From: Fasciolopsis buskii
Taxonomy: Eukaryota; Platyhelminthes; Trematoda; Plagiorchiida; Fasciolidae
DNA: 64,000 nucleotides
NCBI GenBank assembly: GCA_008360955.1
Contig: LUCM01000229.1
Location: forward strand, 61,534 to 125,533
Reading direction: 5' to 3'
Under the pieces are notes generated by a model. It worked only from the letters and a program-made list of their open reading frames with translations, was not told the origin of the DNA and ran no database searches. Each line of letters opens with the position of its first letter. The first letter of the stretch is position 1. The position numbers were made by a program, and so were the translations under genes. Positions 58,085 to 64,000 of the stretch are shown piece by piece.

Positions 58085-59669
58085 GTAAGTAAGAAAATCA
58101 AGATCATCTCGATAACTATCTACTTCCGTCATACAGACACAATCACCAGCAAGTAATTTTTCTTCTAAATTGTTTTACAAAATGTCCATCACGTGACGTC
58201 GTCGAATGCATTCGCTCCAACTTACCCTAGGACAAACTTCACTTTCCACCTTGGCCCATACCCGCAGCCCATTCCGTATGTTTTTTTCCAAACAAAAAAT
58301 AACCTGTCATTTAGCCCATGTCGCGCGAGTACTGAGGAGTGTCATTAAGGCTCACCTAAGTCCAAACAGTCGTGTACAGAGCATGGCTGACTTCGAGCAT
58401 GACAACCTCTTATGCAGATGCTTCTTATTCGTTATGCTATGATCCATTTGAAAAGGCCTATCTGCCAGAAAGCACAACCTTAACCTAACGACCTCGCGAT
58501 AAACGGTATCAAACTAACGTAGCATGCGTTCGCCCAACACATGGGTGCGAAGAGTACCTCATTGGCAATCATCAACAAAATTGAACTTTGCGTTGACTGA
58601 ACAGAGAGAATTTCATGTGACAAATAATGACAACGGAAACCGGGTTATCCAAATGACTATTGTTGAACTGGTATCCAGATTAGTTTTATCGTACACCATC
58701 TAAAAGAGTTGTCGAGCCACTCGATTAAATCATACCAAATATTTTAATGAAAAACAGAAGAACAAGGTTATGCAGCTTTTCTTGGCAATTTACCTGCCCT
58801 ACCTTAACCGGGACACCTTTGGAAATTTCAGGGTATTATTAATTTGAGTCCTTAGTCACCCTTTTTTGTTGTTTATTAAAATCTGTTCCCCAATAGTACT
58901 ACATAGTGCAAATTTTAACCGGTATTGTATGCGAAGACTGAAACGATTGGTATCATTTCAATTTTTCTTCCCTTCGTATGCGAACGTTATTTTTCTAGCA
59001 ACACTGACATTTGTCCCCTTTCAAGATTTGGACTTGATCTCAACCGGTTTCACAGCTGTCAATCCCGTAATGATAGTTTCGACTAAGAACAACCCAGACT
59101 ATCGCTAGGCTTCACAGAGTCATTTTTTACTCAGGTTTCGTATAGCCGTGAGAGATCGTAGTACTCGGAAAAGCCCTCTGTTTTGGGGCATAATTTTTGA
59201 TGTTTCAAGTGGTTCTGTAGCATGGTGTCTTTATAAAACTTGCTCCGCGAACTTTAAGCTGAGGTGGTTATTGCTAATTATATTTTCCCGTCACGAATTA
59301 AAAAAATTGCATTCAGTCCTGTCATTTTCCAAGTCGATTCATGAAATGTCTGTCCACGGAGATATTGGCAAGAAATTACATCAGCCTTGTGAGAATTACA
59401 GATGCCGACAGAGAATCATCAGGTGAAAAGTTGCGCAGGTTCGTCCAAACACAGCAACGTTTTGACGCCGTTCTTGACGGGTTATTTCTGATGTACCGAA
59501 TAAAGTTCGATAGTTTTTAAGAGTAAAGGTCAGAAAAAAACAGATCAAAGCAATGAAAAGCTTAGAACGATGTGTGAACGATCCACGTCAATGGCCACTA
59601 TTTCCAACAGACAGAAATGCGCACATTCATAAACTTTCCCACTGTCATTTGGCAATGACGAGGTAGGAG
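58085..59669. other. Unassigned stretch of about 1.6 kb
   Basis: The ORFs at 58206-58442, 58866-59108 and 59148-59426 are not recognised. The 5' edge of the Penelope-like element may extend into the end of this stretch. Confidence 0.3.
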
Positions 59670-60098
59670 GTGTTTTTGTTGAAATTAGAATTTAATGTGC
59701 CTTCAAGACAAGTGAACCAGTTGCAAGCAAGCGCTCAATTTGAGAATCCTAATGACCAATTTAGGTATCTTTTCCCTGCATTTTCCGACCGAGCCCATCA
59801 GTTCAAGGTCAAACTAGTCGATTTTTCAAAGCAATACTTTTCTGCTCCCATATGCCACAGGTGTTATTGGTCACCAAAACATGGAGAAGCCAGCAAATTA
59901 AGTCAAGCAAATGGACGATTTATTGATTCTCCAGCCGGATGAAGGCTCAGGTGTCGCGATCATTGGCAAGGAAGACTACATGCACAAGGTGCGCAACGAT
60001 TAAAACCACGTTATAATCCGGAGGACAATTTCCTGAAGGAAAAACAGATACCAAAACGGTTCCAGTTTCTATACCCACGCAGGTTTATATCCAAAAAC

Positions 60099-60630
60099 GT
60101 GTATAAAAATTTGAGACCGGCAGGAACACAAACGCCCTACTACAGAGGGTCACAGAAAATTAACAAATCTTCAGTTCCATGGAGACCCGTTTTATGCATG
60201 CAAAACACAACCTATTACAAAATTACTCGATGGCTTGTGGATATATATGCTCCCTTTCAAAGACAGTTAACATTATTTTGTCCGAGAGATTCATTTGAAC
60301 TCCCAAATTTGCTCACCAACGTTTCACTGAGTTTCGAAAAAATGTATTCCGTTGATATTGAATCTGTTTTTACAAAAGTACCGCTTTGTGAAACAGTTGA
60401 TTTTTTAAGTGGTTTTATTTCACCACACAACTTTCATTTACTCATTCAGGTTGACTACATTAAAGACCATATTGTTTTATAGGCCGAGAACACTCGTTTC
60501 CTTTTTACGGTGAAAGCATTTAGACAAATTGATGGTGTGGCCATGAGAAGTACTTTGGTCCCAACCTTGACACATGTGTTCCTAGGTATGATCGAACAAA
60601 AAATCCGTGATAATATTTTGAAATTTTCTC
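60099..60630 (+). pseudogene. Penelope-type reverse transcriptase remnant
   Basis: The open frame starts NLRPAGTQTPYYRGSQKINK, then the VPWRPVLCMQN block (typical PLRPILSM), ITRWLVDIYAPFQRQL, and the palm motif SVDIESVFTKVPL with its catalytic Asp. A stop at 60481 is followed in frame by FRQIDGVAMRSTLVPTLTHV, where MGSPLGPT is degraded, and IEQKIRDNILKFSLYK. The expected YVDD box is destroyed (reads as LYKL, stop, VNDS). It is not active. Confidence 0.75.
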
Positions 60631-61096
60631 TTTACAAACTTTAGGTTAATGACAGTTGAATTTTCTCTGATGAATAACATCTCACTTTTTAATTCAACAC
60701 GCTGAATTCTATCCTTAACAACTTATCTGCTTCGCACAAGGAGGAAAATGTTAACTGTTTACTTTTTTCGATATTCAACTCGCCGGACGTCCTCGATGGA
60801 TTGCCGGTACGCAACGTCTACTTTAAAGCCACTTGCAATGGACGTTGCTTACTATTCGCCGGTTTCGCACTAACGACATATAATCAGAGATTAGTTCGAA
60901 CTCTCTTTTCTAAAGTGCAAAAAATCAGCATGCGCAAGCACGTACAAGAGAAGATTTCATAAAGCGGACTTTTTTGGTAAACGGCTGTCCAGAAAATCTG
61001 AGTGAACAGCATCCGAGGCAAAGGGAGCCGCATGAAAAACCGGTCACTGTAGAAAAAGAGCAAGTTTTTATCGTTTTATAATTTAAAGGTGACCAC

Positions 61097-61375
61097 TTGT
61101 TTAACCAGATTAATAGAAATCTCAAATCGATAATCAGTCATACATATCCAGATACCCAGTTGCTTCTACTAGATGCTACCAAGATGTCGAAATTCTCGAA
61201 AGACTCAAGCTGTCTAGGTGAGCCTAGTGGCTCACACGTTGCCTTTCACGTCGCCTGCATTTACGGTGATGTATACATGAGCAAAACAGATCGCTGCTTG
61301 ACTCAGCGAGTGTCAGAATGCATACCTAAATGGTTACCGAAATCGATGACAGTCATGTGTGACCTAGTATGCTGA
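61097..61375 (+). pseudogene. Penelope-type GIY-YIG endonuclease remnant
   Basis: A 92-codon frame ends with SHVAFHVACIYGDVYMSKTD, then RCLTQRVSECIPKWLPKSM. In intact GIY-YIG domains of Penelope elements the corresponding region is a Cys-containing strand, then YIGxT-R-L, R and an H/K-rich helix. Here VYMSKTDRCLTQR keeps the Tyr, Thr-x-Arg and later Arg, but the Ile-Gly of YIG is lost. This endonuclease normally nicks target DNA for Penelope insertion. Confidence 0.55.
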
Positions 61376-61560
61376 TGCAAAATCTCCGACCTCTCCGATC
61401 GCGAACAACCTAGTTGCATTGGGCCACGAAGTTGACAACCCAGTCTTTCAAAGTACTAGTGGGCAATACAAACCCCGAACTATCGGTGTTCAGTGAGACC
61501 AAGCTTATCGGCATGCACCGGCCAGTGATTTGTGAATAGAAACGGTTGACTTCGAGTATT

Positions 61561-62299
61561 AGTTTACCTTTGCATTGATCCACGTGACTGTCTGTCGATT
61601 GTTATTCCATTTTATCGGTAAGTATACATATGAAATTTCCCGTCCATTGTGATTGTTCACAATCTACTGTTTACACATTGTAATATTTTACGTCTACGAG
61701 CGAGAAGAATAAACGAACAAAAATTGGACTATTTCACTGCATTCGTACCCTTCCGTTCACAGACACAATGGTCATTTGGTAATGAGGATGAAACCAATTC
61801 ACAAATTTGAGCTGTGTCACATGAAAGAAAAAAACAAGATGAATGAAAGGGTGATACGAGCCAGTACATCAATGACTTCGATTTTCCCGTGTATGAGAAT
61901 TGTATTCTGTTGTATTTTTTTATTGCATAGTATTAGCTGCAATTTGCGCAAAAAATAAACGTCAAATTTCAGTAAAAACTTTGAGGAAAAAAGGGGAAAG
62001 TGACATTCGTCACATTGTAAAAATGAAATAGAAACTATTCGAGGTCAAGTCATTGAATTGGTTGCTCAGAAATTCAGCGAAAACACCGTCACGGTTTGTC
62101 AAAATGCGTGTTAAAATTGGGACAATGGAGTTCTTGTATATATTGACTCCAGAGGGTATGGAACGAAAAGCGGATCGTGTTGAAATATGAGAGCGTCACT
62201 TTCAAAGACCGTTGTGCAGAGGATGCATGGGATCTGGAAGAATTTCGCGAGCAAATTTTCCAAATACTGATAAGTGCTGAGTACATAGGTTGAAGGACA
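61561..62299. other. Unassigned stretch
   Basis: Only short ORFs occur (plus 61776-61958; minus 62305-62089). I recognise no repeat or exon here. Confidence 0.35.
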
Positions 62300-62305
62300 A
62301 CTCAC

Positions 62306-63568
62306 TTAGTGAAATGAAGGACACACGGCCAATAATTGATGGACTCGGCCGAGAATTTTAATCTTTTTATGTAAACCTGGGAAATTAACAGGAGAACGGA
62401 AAGAAGGATTGAAAGAACACGTGTGTAGAAATAGGGAGATTGTGCTTTGTTTCAGTTTGCACGTTCGAAGCTCCCAGATTTGAAATGACAACCGTCCGAA
62501 ATTATTTACACAGGTACAAATGTGAGTAGTCGATTTCAGATTCTTATCAATAATAATCCCTAGATATTTCACAGAATCAATCCTGGTAAGTGTTTTGAGC
62601 TGATGAAAGACGTTTCGGATGAGTAGGCTGATCGAGAGAGACAGAGAGAGAGAGAGAGAGACAGAGACAGAACAGACATTCGAAAACATTTAGATGTGTT
62701 GAGATTTAAGCCAGCTCGCACAGATAAATCCTAAACAGAAGATAAGTTGTTGGGAAACTTTGGAAATCGTCGTTGTTCGAAACGGCTTGGGAGAGGGCAA
62801 AATCATCAGCAGACTTAAACAGAAGGACAGGGTGAGCTGGTTGATATGTCATTGATGCAAGTAGAAACGAGATACTATGAAAGAACAGCACACTGAAGCA
62901 CTCCTGATTTGTTAATCAACAATTTTGAAGTTTTACCAACCATTCGTGTGCACTGGGTTTGGTTAGTAAATTAATCAAACAGCCATGCTAATAAAGGCCT
63001 GGAACGACCAAATGTTTCGAGCTTGTGAAGTTGAAGAGACCGTGGGATCGAATCAAATGCCAACGAATTGTCTGGAAAGGTGCAACCCACAGATTTCATT
63101 GATGTATTTAAGGACTTACAAATGTGGTCAATGAGGGAGGCGATAACGTCCAAAGTGGACCCGTTAGATTTATAGGCAAACTGAAAACGGTCGTCAGGAG
63201 GATACATAGAAGAACGCAGGTGCTTAAGCACAACGCGCTCCGCCAATTGAAGACTAGATGTAAAGAAGATGGAGTAAAAGCGTTTTGCTAAAGCCGTAAA
63301 ACTGCTAGATTTTGGGACCGGTCTCTAGCAGTCAGGGAAAGGATACGAGCTTAATGATTCGTAAATAAAATGCATCCGTCAGAACCACAGCACCATGCCG
63401 TAAAAGAGCTAAAGACAGACTCACGAGACTAAACCTTGTGGTAACTTTAATGATGAGGACAATGTCGAACACCTCTTCCCTAGAAAAACCTCTAGCTATC
63501 ATTTCATCAATCTGCCCAGATCCGATTCGGGTATAAGTGGAAGGATGGATGATCGATGTTATCGGCAA
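62306..63568 (-). pseudogene. CR1-type reverse transcriptase, frameshifted
   Basis: Four minus-strand open segments carry consecutive RT parts: 63568-63332 (with the ALLRHGAVVLTDAFY block), 63246-62971 (AERVVLKHL, FAYKSNGSTLDVIASLIDH, LAFDSIPRSL), 62891-62706 (SADDFALSQ) and 62689-62306 (LTRIDSVKYLGIIID, then a C-terminal helix region). The catalytic box has Ser for Tyr. Low-complexity CT-rich sequence between the last two parts adds a Ser-Leu run. Confidence 0.75.
62632..62671. repeat. (GA)n low-complexity run
   Basis: GAGA repeats with ACAGAG interruptions inside the CR1 remnant; they encode a Ser-Leu run on the minus strand. Confidence 0.85.
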
Positions 63569-64000
63569 CAGTTGGACATTTCACATATCTCTTTTACTTC
63601 CCACACAGCAGTCGAACGCCTTGCCATAGGAATCGATTGTTGTTGCCACTCACGAGTTGGCTGGCGAAAGTCGTGTCAATGCGTTTGATTTCAGCTTTTA
63701 TTAAAGTGGAATTGTACAACACACTTGAGTTATTACGGGATTTGTAGAAGTGCTCCTTTCAACCCCTTAGAGATCTCTGTATCTGGGACGAGATACGGCC
63801 ATTTGAGACGAATAGTGTTTCTAAGGGACAGAAGATATCAAAGATTGAGTTGGTTATCTCTGTGAAAAGTTAGACAGTCATTGAGCAGGAGTTCAAAAGA
63901 GAAACAGGTAGATGCGAGCAAAAGGGATTTCTGGAGAAGAATAAGACTGTTGTGTGAAAAGTTACGGAGGCTAGCTCGGGTTTTATTTGTTTGCCTGAAG

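Larger units (their letters stand above)
59670..61560 (+). mobile_element. Penelope-like element, degenerate, with RT and GIY-YIG remnants
   Basis: In order on the plus strand: an N-terminal block (KLEFNVPSRQVNQLQASAQF, 59680-59740), the DEGSGVAIIGKEDY motif (59938-59980) characteristic of Penelope proteins, RT fingers and palm (60099-60482), a degraded GSPLGPT region (about 60540), and a C-terminal endonuclease remnant (about 61229-61340). A last block with a HPVIC-like end lies near 61530. There are multiple frameshifts. The length (~1.9 kb) approaches that of one full coding region. It is distinct from the Penelope fragment at 16940. Confidence 0.75.
62300..64000 (-). mobile_element. CR1-type retrotransposon copy C, running off the window
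   Basis: On the minus strand, from the window end downward: a pre-RT segment (KTRASLRNFSHNSLILLQKS at about 63985-63925, with one stop), a RIDTTFASQLVSGNNNRFLW segment (about 63690-63630), the LLRHGAVVLTDAFY block (63420-63375), RT palm pieces (63246-62971), SADDFALSQ in place of YADD (near 62805), and the DSVKYLGIIID thumb motif (about 62580). Frameshifts and stops separate these. It is longer and better preserved than copies A and B. The 5' part lies beyond base 64000. Confidence 0.8.

Noticed and set aside
1..64000. CRISPR arrays, bacterial operons, rRNA genes and intact tRNAs.
   Set aside because: None seen. Direct-repeat arrays are absent and the tRNA-like segments lack proper acceptor stems.

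Overview
This is eukaryotic, intron-bearing DNA without bacterial-style gene packing. It is best read as a parasitic flatworm (trematode) genome, possibly an opisthorchiid or related fluke. That assignment is an inference: the repeats are RTE (SR2-type), CR1-type and Penelope-like retroelements, a mix known from flukes, and the one host gene I can name is split by long, repeat-filled introns. The window is mostly repeats in different states of decay. I translated by eye and ran no homology search.

Layout. At 1-5.9 kb lies the 3' part of a Derlin-1-like gene (plus strand): two exons at 3208-3318 and 5285-5423, a stop codon and a probable poly(A) signal at 5883. Its introns hold an RTE 3' end (1-440), RTE scraps, a CR1-type copy on the minus strand (1848-2948) and an isolated RTE 5' region (4430-4994). 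At 5.99-6.37 kb is a long palindrome centred on a (TA)22 run. At 6.9-10.0 kb is an internally deleted RTE copy carrying a palindromic MITE-like insert and a Penelope-type fragment. About 1.45 kb of it recurs almost identically at 30.15-31.60 kb. At 10.99-13.7 kb a second CR1 copy (minus) is split by a 5'-truncated RTE (plus) with a perfect 9-bp target-site duplication. At 14.6-18.7 kb is a nearly full-length dead RTE containing a Penelope-like insert. At 19.25-19.74 kb is an RTE 5' region on the minus strand.

From 20 to 59 kb little is recognisable: a few candidate exons (20.5, 26.5, 28.3, 47.6, 48.2, 50.2 and 58.0 kb), tRNA-like relics (23.2, 37.4 kb), an (AT)n run (25.04 kb), a two-copy dispersed repeat (37.1 and 54.9 kb) and a 329-bp inverted repeat pair, about 98% identical, at 41.5 and 44.4 kb. 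At 59.67-61.56 kb is a degenerate Penelope-like element with reverse transcriptase and GIY-YIG remnants. At 62.3-64.0 kb is a third CR1 copy, again on the minus strand, running off the window.

Derlin-1 is the only functional gene I can name; it would act in ER-associated protein degradation. All recognised retroelement reading frames are broken, so these copies cannot move by themselves. Nested insertions give a relative order: CR1 at 11-13.7 kb before the RTE inside it, RTE at 14.6 kb before the Penelope insert inside it, and RTE at 6.9 kb before its MITE-like and Penelope inserts. I did not find a convincing new biological system. The structures most worth a second look are the palindromes, the step in identity between the two RTE derivatives, the near-identical inverted pair and the isolated RTE 5' regions.
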